From contig NZ_WBKP01000011.1 of assembly GCF_009602465.1 (NCBI RefSeq), forward strand, positions 29,713 through 93,712: a stretch of DNA of 64,000 nucleotides. Reading direction: 5' to 3'. Position 1 is the first letter of the stretch. Every line of letters begins with the position of its first letter. The translations under genes were made by a program, and so were the position numbers. Below are positions 26,127 to 35,024 of this stretch, piece after piece. Source of the stretch: Cumulibacter manganitolerans (GTDB lineage: Bacteria; Actinomycetota; Actinomycetes; Mycobacteriales; Antricoccaceae). The notes beneath the pieces were generated by a model. That model was not told the origin of the DNA. It worked only from the letters and a program-made list of their open reading frames with translations, and searched no databases.

Positions 26127-27092
26127 TCAGTTGGCGTGCAGCGCCTCGTTGAGGACGACGCCCTCGCCCTTGTGCGGGCGGGCCTCGATCGCGCCGGTCA
26201 CGCTGTTGCGCAGGTACAGGATGCCGCTCTCGCCGGAGAGCTCCGCGCCCTTCTTGGTCGAGCCGTCGGGCAGGGTCACCTTCGTGCCGGCGGTGACGTA
26301 GCACCCGGCCTCCACGACGCAGTCATCGCCGAGCGAGATCCCCACGCCGCCGTTCGCGCCGATCAGGCACCGCTCACCGATGGTGATGGTCTCCTTGCCG
26401 CCGCCGGACAGCGTGCCCATGATCGACGCGCCGCCGCCGACATCCGAGTCGTTGCCGACGACGACACCGGCACTGATCCGGCCCTCGACCATGGCGTTGC
26501 CCAGCGTGCCGGCGTTGAAGTTCACGAATCCCTCATGCATCACCGTCGTGCCCTCGGCGAGGTGCGCGCCGAGTCGTACCCGGTCGGCGTCTGCGATCCG
26601 CACGCCGCTGGGGATCAGGTAGTCGACCATGCGCGGGAACTTGTCCACGCCGTACACCGTCACCGCGCCGCGCGAGCGGAGGCGGGCACGCACGGCCGCG
26701 AAGCCGTCGACGGCGCACGGTCCGTGGTTGGTCCACACGACGTTCGTGAGCTTGCCGAAGATGCCCTCCATGCTGGCCTCGTTCGGCTTGATCACCCGCG
26801 CCGAGAGCAGGTGCAGGCGCAGGTAGGCGTCGTAGGCGTCGGCCGGCGCGTCGGCGAGAGAGGCGATCCGGGTCTGCACGACGACCTGGCGCACCTGGCG
26901 CTCGGCGTCCTCGCCGGCGAGGCCCACGAGGTCGGCGTGCTCCGCGGGGACGTCGGACGGCTCGGGACGGCTCGTGCCGCCGTCCCCGGCCTCGGCGAGC
27001 GCCGGCGCGGGGAACCAGACGTCGAGCACCGAGCCGTCATCGGCGATGGTGGCCAGCCCGTAGGCGGCGGCTGCTGACGGTAGAAGCGGCAC
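26127..27092 (-). CDS. dapD: Tetrahydrodipicolinate N-succinyltransferase DapD
   Basis: This 321-residue trimeric left-handed beta-helix acyltransferase adds succinyl-CoA to tetrahydrodipicolinate in the lysine/DAP pathway. It is the long actinobacterial form: an N-terminal domain, an acceptor-binding stretch with NEASMEGIFGKLTNVVWTNHGPCAV, then hexapeptide repeats (GVRIADADRVRLGAHLAEGTTVMHEG and GGGASIMGTLSGGG). It lies 39 bp downstream of the polysaccharide operon's last gene in the same direction and may share readthrough, although it likely has its own promoter. dapE lies about 4.5 kb away on the other strand. Confidence 0.93.
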   Translation of the reverse strand: MPLLPSAAAAYGLATIADDGSVLDVWFPAPALAEAGDGGTSRPEPSDVPAEHADLVGLAGEDAERQVRQVVVQTRIASLADAPADAYDAYLRLHLLSARVIKPNEASMEGIFGKLTNVVWTNHGPCAVDGFAAVRARLRSRGAVTVYGVDKFPRMVDYLIPSGVRIADADRVRLGAHLAEGTTVMHEGFVNFNAGTLGNAMVEGRISAGVVVGNDSDVGGGASIMGTLSGGGKETITIGERCLIGANGGVGISLGDDCVVEAGCYVTAGTKVTLPDGSTKKGAELSGESGILYLRNSVTGAIEARPHKGEGVVLNEALHAN

Positions 27093-27131
27093 GGATACTC
27101 CAGGGTTCGACGACGAGAAACGTCCTCAACC

Positions 27132-27404
27132 CTACCTAGCGAGCCGCGTGTCGGTCGCGGCCGCCGCCTTGGCCTGCTCGCCCTCCGGCGTCTCGGGGTA
27201 GATGCTGCGCGTCTCCGAGCGGGTGTATCGGCGCGGCAGCCAGTCCCGCGGGTACACCTTCGGCAGCACCTTGGCGATGGCGAGCGCCACGTACATCACC
27301 GTGTTGATGGCGACGAACGCGGCGAGCACCGAGAACCACCCGGTCTGCAGCGTCGACTCCGGCAGCAGGATGCCGTCGGCGGCCAGGAGCTGTGCTGTGG
27401 TCAT
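27132..27404 (-). CDS. Small single-TM protein linked to the family 2 glycosyltransferase
   Basis: This 90-residue protein has a short polar N-terminus, one transmembrane helix (about residues 22-46, FSVLAAFVAINTVMYVALAIA) and a basic, Pro/Tyr-rich cytoplasmic tail. Its ATG overlaps the glycosyltransferase stop as ATGA, so it is translationally coupled. I recognise no named family. By position and size it could be an accessory subunit of the polysaccharide synthase, comparable in role but not in visible sequence to PgaD of the PgaC-PgaD pair, which binds cyclic di-GMP. That comparison is inference. Confidence 0.7.
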   Translation of the reverse strand: MTTAQLLAADGILLPESTLQTGWFSVLAAFVAINTVMYVALAIAKVLPKVYPRDWLPRRYTRSETRSIYPETPEGEQAKAAAATDTRLAR

Positions 27405-28870
27405 GCCGTCTCTCCGTCCGCGACCTGGAGGGTGCCGTCCCCGCTGGTGACGACGTGCCGCCACCGTGCTTCACGGCCCACGACGATGTCGATGACACCC
27501 TTGACGAACACGATGTTCAGGAACGTGGCGTACAGCAGCTCGGGGAAGAGCGTCACCGCGAGCAGCCGGGCCGGCCAGCCGCCGCGCCATACCGACACCA
27601 CGCGCTCCACGATGAACAGCAGACCGATGCCCAGCCAGAACGGGAACCACACCCACTGGCCCAGGGAGAGCGCCATGATCACCAGGACGGCGAAGTAGGT
27701 GACCAGCGCGACCACGCCGTACCCGATGCCGAGCTGCTGCGACCAGTAGCGCGCGGTCTGGGCGGTGACGCCGTACGCGCCGAGGTTCTCCAGCGCTCCG
27801 CGCTGCCAGCGCAGGCGTTGCGCCCACAGCGCGCGCCACGTGGGCATGACCTCGGTGACGACGGTGCACTCGTTCGGCGAGATCATCAGCGCGCCGAGCG
27901 ACTTCAGGGCGATGGTGAGCTCGTTGTCCTCCGTCAGCGCGGCAGTGTCGTACACGTCGCCGCGGCGGCCGGGGATCAGCGAGCCGCGGCTGTCGGCGAC
28001 GACCTTCATCGCCCGCGACCGGAACACCGAGGCGGTGCCGGTCAGCACGAAGACGCGCCCGCGCCGGCGGCGGATCTCCCGGGCGTACCGGGTGTACTCG
28101 TTGCGCTGGAACTGCCCCATGATCCCGTGCCGCTTCTCGCCGTAGAACAGGCCGCCGACCGCCATGAGGGCGCGGTCGTTGGTGAACCGGGCGCGCGCCG
28201 CGCGCAGGTAGCCCTGGTCGAGCACCGTGTCGGCGTCCATCACCATGACGGTGTCGTTCTCGCCGAGCGTCGGCAGCAGCACCGCGAGCGCCTGGTTCAG
28301 GGCGCCGCCCTTCTTGTGCGTGTTGTCCACCGAGCGGAATACCTCGGCGCCGGCGTTGGCGGCGAGCACCTCGGTGTCGTCGGTGCAGTTGTCCGCCACG
28401 ACGATGATCCGCTCGGGAGGCTCGTGCTGCGCCTGCAGCGACGCCAGCGTCGCCTCGATCTTGTCGGCCTCGTTGTGTGCCGGGATGAGCACCGTCACGG
28501 TCACCGGCCCGTGGAACACGCCGCGGGTGGCCGCCATGACCGGGCGCGGCGACAGCGGCAGGCTTTCCGGGTCGTCGGCGCGGCGATACCGGTTGCTGAT
28601 GAACAGCTCGATCGCCGCGATCGCTGCCGCCAGCAGCAGGGCGCCGCCCACCGCGACCAGGATCGCCTGCACCGACGGTGCGGCCGTGTCGTACATGACC
28701 GAGAAGATCCCGAACAGAATGCCCTCCTGGGGCGCGACCCGGTGCGCGGGGCCGAGGAGGGCCAGCGCGGCCCAGATGACGACGGCCGCCGCGAGGGCGA
28801 TGCCCAGCACGACGAGGCCGATGCCTCGGGTGAGGCCGGAGGGCTGCTTGGCGGGTCGCCGTGACGACAT
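27401..28870 (-). CDS. Processive family 2 glycosyltransferase (PgaC/cellulose-synthase-like)
   Basis: This 489-residue membrane glycosyltransferase has two N-terminal transmembrane helices, a cytoplasmic GT-A domain and at least two C-terminal helices. It has all four processive motifs: the DNCTDD donor Asp (160), DAD (212-214), TED (313-315, general base) and QRLRW (351-355). This is the layout of enzymes that polymerise and export poly-GlcNAc, cellulose or hyaluronan. There is no PilZ domain. It lies between a GGDEF/EAL signalling gene 64 bp upstream and a small membrane protein coupled downstream, which points to cyclic-di-GMP-controlled exopolysaccharide. The sugar is unknown. Confidence 0.88.
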   Translation of the reverse strand: MSSRRPAKQPSGLTRGIGLVVLGIALAAAVVIWAALALLGPAHRVAPQEGILFGIFSVMYDTAAPSVQAILVAVGGALLLAAAIAAIELFISNRYRRADDPESLPLSPRPVMAATRGVFHGPVTVTVLIPAHNEADKIEATLASLQAQHEPPERIIVVADNCTDDTEVLAANAGAEVFRSVDNTHKKGGALNQALAVLLPTLGENDTVMVMDADTVLDQGYLRAARARFTNDRALMAVGGLFYGEKRHGIMGQFQRNEYTRYAREIRRRRGRVFVLTGTASVFRSRAMKVVADSRGSLIPGRRGDVYDTAALTEDNELTIALKSLGALMISPNECTVVTEVMPTWRALWAQRLRWQRGALENLGAYGVTAQTARYWSQQLGIGYGVVALVTYFAVLVIMALSLGQWVWFPFWLGIGLLFIVERVVSVWRGGWPARLLAVTLFPELLYATFLNIVFVKGVIDIVVGREARWRHVVTSGDGTLQVADGETA

Positions 28871-28934
28871 GGCTGCCTTTCTGGAGCTGCGCGGTAGCGG
28901 TGCGGAGCGGGGTGGAGCGGGCGGATCGGGTGCT

Positions 28935-31520
28935 TCAGTGCTTCAGGGCGCCGTCGAGGTGACGGGCGATGAACTCGTCGATCGGTACCGGCTCGCCGAT
29001 CAGGTAGCCCTGGGCGACGTCTACGCCGAGCTCGCGCACCAGCCGTAGGGCCTCCTTCGAGGACACCCACTCGGCGACGGTCCGTTTTCCCAGGTCACGG
29101 GCTACGGTAACCATCGAGCGGATGATAGCGCGGTCCTTCGCCGATTGCGGAGCGTTCTTCACGAAATCGCCGTCGATCTTCACCCACTCGAACGCCATGT
29201 GCTTCAGATAGCGGAACGAGCCGTACCCGGAGCCGAAGTCGTCGAGGGCGAACTCGATGTTCATCGCCGCGGCCCGCTCGGCGAACTCCCGCGCCTGGGT
29301 GATGTCCTGGATGGCCGCCGTCTCGGTCATCTCGACGACGAGCTCGCCGGGCTGGACGCCGCCGATGTCGGCGATGGCCTCGGCGATGGCCTGCTCTACG
29401 AGGGCGTTTCCGATCGACGACCCGGAGACGTTGAAGCCGAGGGTGAAGCCCGGGTTGTACTCGCGGATCACCGGCAGCAGCGCGATCGCGTGCCGGGCGA
29501 CCCAGGCGTCCAGCTCGGTGATCAGCCCGGTCCGTTCGGCGATGTAGATGAAGCGCCCCGGCGGCACCAGCTCGTGGTCGTCGGCCAGTCGCACGAGCAC
29601 CTCCGCGCCCTTGATGCGATCCGACTGCAGGTCCAGCAGCGGCTGCAGGTGCAGCTCGAACAGGCCCTCGTCGATAGCCCGCTGCAGCCGGGGCTTCCAG
29701 GCCATCCGGGCGCCCGTCAGGGGCTGGTCGGGATCGATCTCGGACAGCATCGCGTATCCGTTGCGGCCGGCGTCCTTGGCGTCGTACATCAGCATGTCGG
29801 CCAGATCGGCGGGGTCGGATCCACGGGTCGCGGCGCCGGCGAACGTCGTCACGCCGACGCTCGCCGTCACGCGGGGGGAGGCGCCGTCGATGGCGGCGAT
29901 CGCGTCGGGCACCAGCTTGACCACCGCCGCCGCCTTCGCCTCCGCGGTCTGCGCGTCGGCGTCGGGCAGCAGCACGGCGAACTCGTCGCCGCCGAGCCGT
30001 GCGACGAGGTCGGTGCGCCGGAAGGACCGTCGGAGGATGGCCGCGATCGACGCGAGCAACTGGTCGCCGACCGCGTGCCCGAGCCGGTCGTTGACCTCCT
30101 TGAAGTGGTCGACGTCCAGCACCAGGAGGGCGCCGTGCGGGCCGAACTGCTCGCAGCGGTCCAGGTGCAGCTGCAGGGCGTGGTCGAACTGCCGCCGGTT
30201 GGCCAGCCCGGTCAACGCGTCGTGCTCAGCCATGTGCGCCAGCTGCGCCTCGAAGCGGCGCTGGTCGGAGATGTCGATGACGTGCATGAGCACGGTCGGG
30301 ACGCCGTCGTACTCGAACACCGCGCGGCTGCTGATGGAGACCGGCAGGGTCCCGCCGTCCGGCGCGTCGAGCGCCCAGTCGTCGGTCTGCTGCTCACCGC
30401 GCAGGTCGACGACCCGCGTGAGGTGCCGCCGCAGGTCGTCGCCGAACCGGCTGAGCTGGTCGAGGCGCAGCCCGGCCAGCCGCTCCGGCGAGCGGCGCAC
30501 CATCACGCCGAACCGGTCGTTGGCGCGCAGGATCGTGCCGTCCGGCCGGAGGGTCAGCAGGCCGTGCGGGGCGTCGGTGAACAGCTGCTCGGCGCGGTCG
30601 CGGGCGACGCGCACGTCCCTGAAGTGCGCGCGGCGTTCGTACGCCGCGGTGGCCAGCAGCATCGGCAGGCTGGTGGCCAGCAGCATGTAGGCCTGCAGGA
30701 CCAGCGCCCGTTGCGCCGGGTCGGCCACCGCGCCGATGGCGCCGCCGGCGCCCAGCAGGGTGAGCACGAGGGTGCTCAACGCGACGAGGTGGCCCCACAG
30801 CGCGGCCCATGGCACCGGCATGCGGAAGCCCACCCACGCCAGGACGGCCAGCATGAGGTAGGACAGCGGCAACGCCTGGCCCGGCCCGAACACCACCCAG
30901 AGCGTCCCGGCCGTGAGCGTGGCCAGCACCACCACCTCGACCGGCCGCGGCCGCGTCACGACACGGTGCCAGCGCCGCAGTGCCAGCGCCGGTCCGGTGA
31001 CCACGACGATGGCGGTGGAGTACCGCACCAGCCACGCGAGCATCTCCATCCAGGTGATCGGCGTGCCGCGGACGGCGACGGCGAGCATCCCGACCAGGCC
31101 GCTCGCGACGGCCGCCGCCGCGGCGGAGGCCAGCAGCCGCGTCACGTCGCCGACGGTCTGCATCCGCGCGGATGCGACGGAGCCGTCGTCGCCGATGTTC
31201 GAGCCGAGCAGCGAGCCGCTGCGGGTCAGCCGTGCGTTGACGGCCCGCGCGGCGAGCGGCCCGACGGTGTGGGCGATGGCGAACAGCATCCCTGCGGCCC
31301 ACCCGTGGCCGGTGGCGACGGCGCCGACCAGTGACAGGACGCCGGCCAGCAGCGCGCCGTAGATCGTCTCGGAGCGGTTGCGGGCGGTCAGCGCCCAGTA
31401 GGTGGACACGCCCGCGGCGGGCCAGTAGACGGCCAGGCCGGTCGACCCCAGCTGCTCGAGGCGCCCGATCAGGTACATCGTCAGGTACAGCGCCGCATAC
31501 CCCAGCCATCGGCCAGCCAT
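28935..31520 (-). CDS. Membrane GGDEF-EAL protein with MASE1-like sensor and PAS domain
   Basis: This 861-residue cyclic-di-GMP turnover protein begins with eight or so transmembrane helices (1-290, MASE1-like), followed by a PAS domain (about 305-420). The GGDEF domain (425-595) has an intact GGDEF (510-514 region) and an I-site RRTD five residues upstream, so product inhibition is likely. The EAL domain (605-860) has EVL in place of EAL (640-642), with NVSGS, VEMTET, DDFGSGY and the Lys at 781 kept, so phosphodiesterase activity is plausible. It is the first gene of the operon with the glycosyltransferase, and would tune local cyclic di-GMP for it. Confidence 0.9.
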   Translation of the reverse strand: MAGRWLGYAALYLTMYLIGRLEQLGSTGLAVYWPAAGVSTYWALTARNRSETIYGALLAGVLSLVGAVATGHGWAAGMLFAIAHTVGPLAARAVNARLTRSGSLLGSNIGDDGSVASARMQTVGDVTRLLASAAAAAVASGLVGMLAVAVRGTPITWMEMLAWLVRYSTAIVVVTGPALALRRWHRVVTRPRPVEVVVLATLTAGTLWVVFGPGQALPLSYLMLAVLAWVGFRMPVPWAALWGHLVALSTLVLTLLGAGGAIGAVADPAQRALVLQAYMLLATSLPMLLATAAYERRAHFRDVRVARDRAEQLFTDAPHGLLTLRPDGTILRANDRFGVMVRRSPERLAGLRLDQLSRFGDDLRRHLTRVVDLRGEQQTDDWALDAPDGGTLPVSISSRAVFEYDGVPTVLMHVIDISDQRRFEAQLAHMAEHDALTGLANRRQFDHALQLHLDRCEQFGPHGALLVLDVDHFKEVNDRLGHAVGDQLLASIAAILRRSFRRTDLVARLGGDEFAVLLPDADAQTAEAKAAAVVKLVPDAIAAIDGASPRVTASVGVTTFAGAATRGSDPADLADMLMYDAKDAGRNGYAMLSEIDPDQPLTGARMAWKPRLQRAIDEGLFELHLQPLLDLQSDRIKGAEVLVRLADDHELVPPGRFIYIAERTGLITELDAWVARHAIALLPVIREYNPGFTLGFNVSGSSIGNALVEQAIAEAIADIGGVQPGELVVEMTETAAIQDITQAREFAERAAAMNIEFALDDFGSGYGSFRYLKHMAFEWVKIDGDFVKNAPQSAKDRAIIRSMVTVARDLGKRTVAEWVSSKEALRLVRELGVDVAQGYLIGEPVPIDEFIARHLDGALKH

Positions 31521-31597
31521 CCGCCCTCATTTCCCTGCTCAGCCCGCAGAATCATACCGTCGCGGACGCCGCCCGCGGGTGGCGATAGACTCGGCCG

Positions 31598-32689
31598 GTG
31601 ACCGAACGAGCACCGAAGCTGGATCTGCGCCAGGACGCCGTATCGCTGACCGCATCCCTCGTCGACATCGAGTCGGTGTCCGGCAACGAGGGGCCCCTCG
31701 CCGATGCCATCGAGGCGGCGCTGCGCGAGCTGGGGTACCTCGAGGTGCTGCGCTGCGGTGACGCGGTGCTCGCCCGCACCGAGACCGGCAAGGACCGCCG
31801 GGTCGTGCTCGCGGGGCACATCGACACCGTGCCGGTCGCGGACAACCTGCCCAGCGAGGTGCGCGGCGAGCGGATCTACGGCTGCGGTACGTCGGACATG
31901 AAGTCCGGCGACGCCGTGATGCTGCGGCTCGCGGCCACCCTGCGGGACGCGGCGTACGACGTCACCTACATCTTCTACGACAACGAAGAGGTCGCCGCCG
32001 ACAAGAACGGCCTCGGCCGGGTGGCGCGGGAGTACCGCCACTGGCTGTACGGCGACCTGGCCGTCGTCCTCGAGCCGACCGACGGCATCCTCGAAGCGGG
32101 GTGCCAGGGCACGCTACGCGCCCGCGTGCGCACGAGCGGGCAGCGGGCACACAGCGCTCGTTCCTGGCTGGGGGACAACGCCATCCACAAGATGGGCTCG
32201 TTGCTGACGCGCCTGCAGGACTACCAGCCGGAGACCCACGTCATCGACGGCTTGGAGTATCGGGAGGGGCTGAACGCGGTCCGCATCGACGGCGGCGTCG
32301 CCGGCAACGTCATTCCCGACGAATGCACCGTGCACGTGAACTTCCGGTACGCGCCGGACCGGTCGGCCGCCGACGCCGAGGAGCTCGTGCGCGGCTTCTT
32401 CGAGGGGCACGACGTCGAGATCACCGACAACTCGCCGGCCGCGCTGCCGGCGCTCGGCGATCCGCTGATGCAGGACTTCGTCGCGCACGTCGACCGCCCG
32501 ATCGTCGCGAAGTACGGCTGGACGGACGTCTCGAGGTTCAGCGCGTTCAAGATCCCCGCGATCAACTATGGGCCCGGCGAGCCCAACCTCGCGCACAAGC
32601 CGGAGGAGTCCGCCCGGACGACGCTGATCGAGGAGGCTGAGCGGACCCTGGCGGCGTTCCTCACCACGCCGTACGGCGACGCGGGCTAG
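31598..32689 (+). CDS. dapE: Succinyl-diaminopimelate desuccinylase DapE
   Basis: This 363-residue M20-family di-zinc hydrolase releases LL-diaminopimelate. Metal ligands are in GHIDTVP (His), CGTSDMKSGD (Asp) and YDNEEV (catalytic Glu and ligand Glu), with a later NYGPG and the C-terminal HKPEE (ligand His). The GTG start at 31598 gives the family N-terminus. It diverges from the GGDEF/EAL gene and ends in CTAG, overlapping the stop of the convergent lipoprotein gene. Confidence 0.92.
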   Translation: MTERAPKLDLRQDAVSLTASLVDIESVSGNEGPLADAIEAALRELGYLEVLRCGDAVLARTETGKDRRVVLAGHIDTVPVADNLPSEVRGERIYGCGTSDMKSGDAVMLRLAATLRDAAYDVTYIFYDNEEVAADKNGLGRVAREYRHWLYGDLAVVLEPTDGILEAGCQGTLRARVRTSGQRAHSARSWLGDNAIHKMGSLLTRLQDYQPETHVIDGLEYREGLNAVRIDGGVAGNVIPDECTVHVNFRYAPDRSAADAEELVRGFFEGHDVEITDNSPAALPALGDPLMQDFVAHVDRPIVAKYGWTDVSRFSAFKIPAINYGPGEPNLAHKPEESARTTLIEEAERTLAAFLTTPYGDAG

Positions 32690-33354
32690 TAGCCCTTGCC
32701 GTTCGGGTTCCAGGTGATGTGCACGTCACCGTCCTTGTTGTCGTAGTGCATCTCCAGCGGGCTCTGGGTCTGCGGAATCTTGAACAACAGGTCGCCGAAG
32801 GCGTAGTTGCGGGTCGCGTCCGGTCGGTTCCCGATCGGGGTCTTGCCCGCCAGCCAGTCTGTGGTGCCCCCCTCGCCGGTGGGCTCCAGGGGCTCGGGAT
32901 GGTAGGTCTGGCCGTCGACGATCATCGTGAACTCGTCGCGCAGGATGATGTCGGAGCCGCCCTCGCCGTTGAAGTAGACGTTGACGCGGTAGCCGCCCTC
33001 CTGGGCGTCGTACGCCGGCTCCTCGGTCGACAGCACGATCCAGCCGGGGTACTTGTTCACGTAGCCGACGATCACGCCGTACTTGAACGGCGACGACGCG
33101 TCGCTCAGCCCGAACCCGTCGGGCTCCTGCGAGGGCAGGATCTCGCGGCCGTTGGCGTCCGTGGGCGCCGCCGAGGACGACTCGGCGGACCCGCTCTCGC
33201 TCGCGCCGGAGGACTCGGGGTGCGATGCGTCCGCGCTGGCGCTCGCGGCGACGGAGCTGCGCGTCGAGCCCTCCTCGGCGGTCGCGTCGCTGCATCCTGC
33301 CGTGAGCGCGATCGTGGCGGCGGCCAGGACGGCGGCGATGGAACGGGTCTTCAT
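32686..33354 (-). CDS. Secreted lipoprotein of unknown function
   Basis: This 222-residue lipoprotein has a Lys/Arg N-region, a hydrophobic core and lipobox LTAGC, with Cys21 for lipidation. A Ser/Ala/Glu-rich linker (about 25-70) leads to a soluble domain with ILPSQEPDGFGL, YGVIVGYVNKYPGW and an extended beta-rich region to the end. No enzyme motif was recognised. A good ribosome site (GAGGAGA) precedes the ATG. It lies downstream of, and co-directional with, the WrbA-like gene, 105 bp apart. Confidence 0.78.
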   Translation of the reverse strand: MKTRSIAAVLAAATIALTAGCSDATAEEGSTRSSVAASASADASHPESSGASESGSAESSSAAPTDANGREILPSQEPDGFGLSDASSPFKYGVIVGYVNKYPGWIVLSTEEPAYDAQEGGYRVNVYFNGEGGSDIILRDEFTMIVDGQTYHPEPLEPTGEGGTTDWLAGKTPIGNRPDATRNYAFGDLLFKIPQTQSPLEMHYDNKDGDVHITWNPNGKGY

Positions 33355-33459
33355 CTGCTGTGTCTCCTCGAGGATGGCGCTGAGAAATGCGGTCGTCGGC
33401 CCGCCGTGGAGGTGGGCCGCGCAGTCGGACGTCGCGTTGGGCGGGACGGCTCCCCGCGA

Positions 33460-34149
33460 TCAGGAATCGCGACGTAGCGCACGTCCGGCGCGCAGATCGC
33501 CGGCGATCCGGGTGGCTCGCCGGCCGACCAGCTCGGCCGCCCTCAGGTCGATGTCGGTCGGCGGCAGCTCGCCGTTGCGTGACACGGAGGCGGCGCCGTA
33601 CGGATTGCCCGCCTCGATCTGGCTCGGCTCGGTGTAGCCGGGCGGCACGATGATCCCACCCAGGTGGCACACCATCGTATAGATCGACATCAATGTCGTC
33701 TCCTGGCCGCCGTGCGCGGTGGCGCTGGAGGTGAACGCGGCGAACACCTTCTCGGCGAACGCGTTGGCGCCCCAGAGCTCGCCCCAGGTGTCGATGAAGG
33801 CCTGCAGCTGCGACGAGACGTGCCCGAAGCGTGTCGGGGTGCCGAGCAGGATCACATCGGCGGCGCCGACGTCGTCGAGGGTGGCGACGGGGATGCGCTC
33901 GGTCGCGTCGCGGTGCCGGGCCCACAGCGGGTTGCGCTCGATGACCTCCCGCGGCACCGTCTCGGCGACGCGCACCGTCCGGACGCTGCCGCCCGCGGCA
34001 CGCGCGCCGTCCGCGACGGACTGCGCGAGCGCGTGCACGCTGCCGGTCGCGGAGTAGTAGATGACCGCGACCTTGAGCGGATCGTCGCGGCGCCGAGTCG
34101 TCGGCGCCGAGCCGAGCACGGTCGTACGCCGCAGGTCTTCATCGCGCAT
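33460..34149 (-). CDS. NAD(P)H:quinone oxidoreductase, WrbA-like flavoprotein
   Basis: This 229-residue FMN flavodoxin-fold quinone reductase begins its core with VAVIYYSATGSVHALA, the phosphate-binding loop of WrbA. It then has LLGTPTRFGHVSSQLQAF and FTSSATAHGGQETT, both characteristic of WrbA. Two-electron quinone reduction protects against redox cycling. The roughly 25-residue N-terminal extension (MRDEDLRRTT...) before the core is unusual; a later start is possible, but GGAGC precedes 34149. It diverges from the LOG gene with 71 bp between starts. Confidence 0.88.
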   Translation of the reverse strand: MRDEDLRRTTVLGSAPTTRRRDDPLKVAVIYYSATGSVHALAQSVADGARAAGGSVRTVRVAETVPREVIERNPLWARHRDATERIPVATLDDVGAADVILLGTPTRFGHVSSQLQAFIDTWGELWGANAFAEKVFAAFTSSATAHGGQETTLMSIYTMVCHLGGIIVPPGYTEPSQIEAGNPYGAASVSRNGELPPTDIDLRAAELVGRRATRIAGDLRAGRALRRDS

Positions 34150-34220
34150 TAACCAGCTCCATAGGTGATGTTCGAAGTAACGCCGCGCGGCGCCCTGCGG
34201 GTGCTCAGTACCGTGAGCCT

Positions 34221-35024
34221 ATGACATCCCTGGATCCAGACCGCCGCCCCGACCAGCGCGTCACCGAGCGCCACCGCGGCCCGGTGACGCTGCGGCGCAC
34301 CCAGGTCACCGGCAGCACGACCGACCAGCGGCTGCTCGACCAGCGTGGCCCTAGCGACTGGGTGCACACCGACCCGTGGCGGGTGCTGCGCATCCAGTCC
34401 GAGTTCGTCGAGGGCTTCGGACTGCTGTCCGAGCTGCCGTCGTGCGTGTCCGTCTTCGGCTCCGCGCGCGCCGTGCCCGACGAGCCCGACTATCGGCGCG
34501 CCGTGGACATCGGACGGCTGCTCGTGCAGGCCGGGTACGGCGTGATCACCGGCGGCGGCCCCGGGATCATGGAGGCCGCCAACAAGGGCGCCCAGGAGGG
34601 CGGCGGCCTCTCGGTCGGCCTCGGCATCGAGCTGCCGTTCGAGCAGGGCCTCAACCCGTGGGTCGACCTCGGGGTCAACTTCCGATACTTCTTCGTCCGC
34701 AAGACGATGTTCGTCAAGTACTCGCAGGCCTTCGTGATCCTCCCCGGCGGCTTCGGCACCATGGACGAGCTGTTCGAGGCGCTGACCCTCGTGCAGACGA
34801 ACAAGATCACCCGGTTCCCGGTCGTCCTCGTCGGCGTCGACTACTGGAGCGGCCTGATCTCCTGGATCCGCGACACGATGGTCCGCGAGCGACGCGTCGA
34901 CGCCGGCGACCTGGACCTGCTGCACCTGACCGACGACCCGGAGGAGGTCGTGCGGATCATCCGGGCGCACCGCGACCGGCAGGCTGAGCAGCCCTCGGGC
35001 CGGTCCACCGCGGACGAGGGCTAG
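34221..35024 (+). CDS. LOG family (TIGR00730) nucleotide 5'-monophosphate phosphoribohydrolase
   Basis: This 267-residue Rossmann-like enzyme of the LONELY GUY type hydrolyses cytokinin riboside monophosphates or AMP to base plus ribose 5-phosphate. Signatures are GGGPGIMEAANKGA (111-124) and PGGFGTMDE (175-183), with catalytic Arg/Glu in place. A roughly 70-residue N-terminal extension precedes the core, as in the long actinobacterial group (compare Mycobacterium Rv1205). Its stop overlaps the folP stop in CTAG. Native substrates in bacteria are not settled. Confidence 0.88.
   Translation: MTSLDPDRRPDQRVTERHRGPVTLRRTQVTGSTTDQRLLDQRGPSDWVHTDPWRVLRIQSEFVEGFGLLSELPSCVSVFGSARAVPDEPDYRRAVDIGRLLVQAGYGVITGGGPGIMEAANKGAQEGGGLSVGLGIELPFEQGLNPWVDLGVNFRYFFVRKTMFVKYSQAFVILPGGFGTMDELFEALTLVQTNKITRFPVVLVGVDYWSGLISWIRDTMVRERRVDAGDLDLLHLTDDPEEVVRIIRAHRDRQAEQPSGRSTADEG

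Noticed and set aside
29145..31334. Long plus-strand frame antisense to the GGDEF/EAL gene
   Set aside because: No domain motifs, His/Gly/Arg-biased antisense composition and no ribosome site; the minus strand carries clear GGDEF and EAL motifs.
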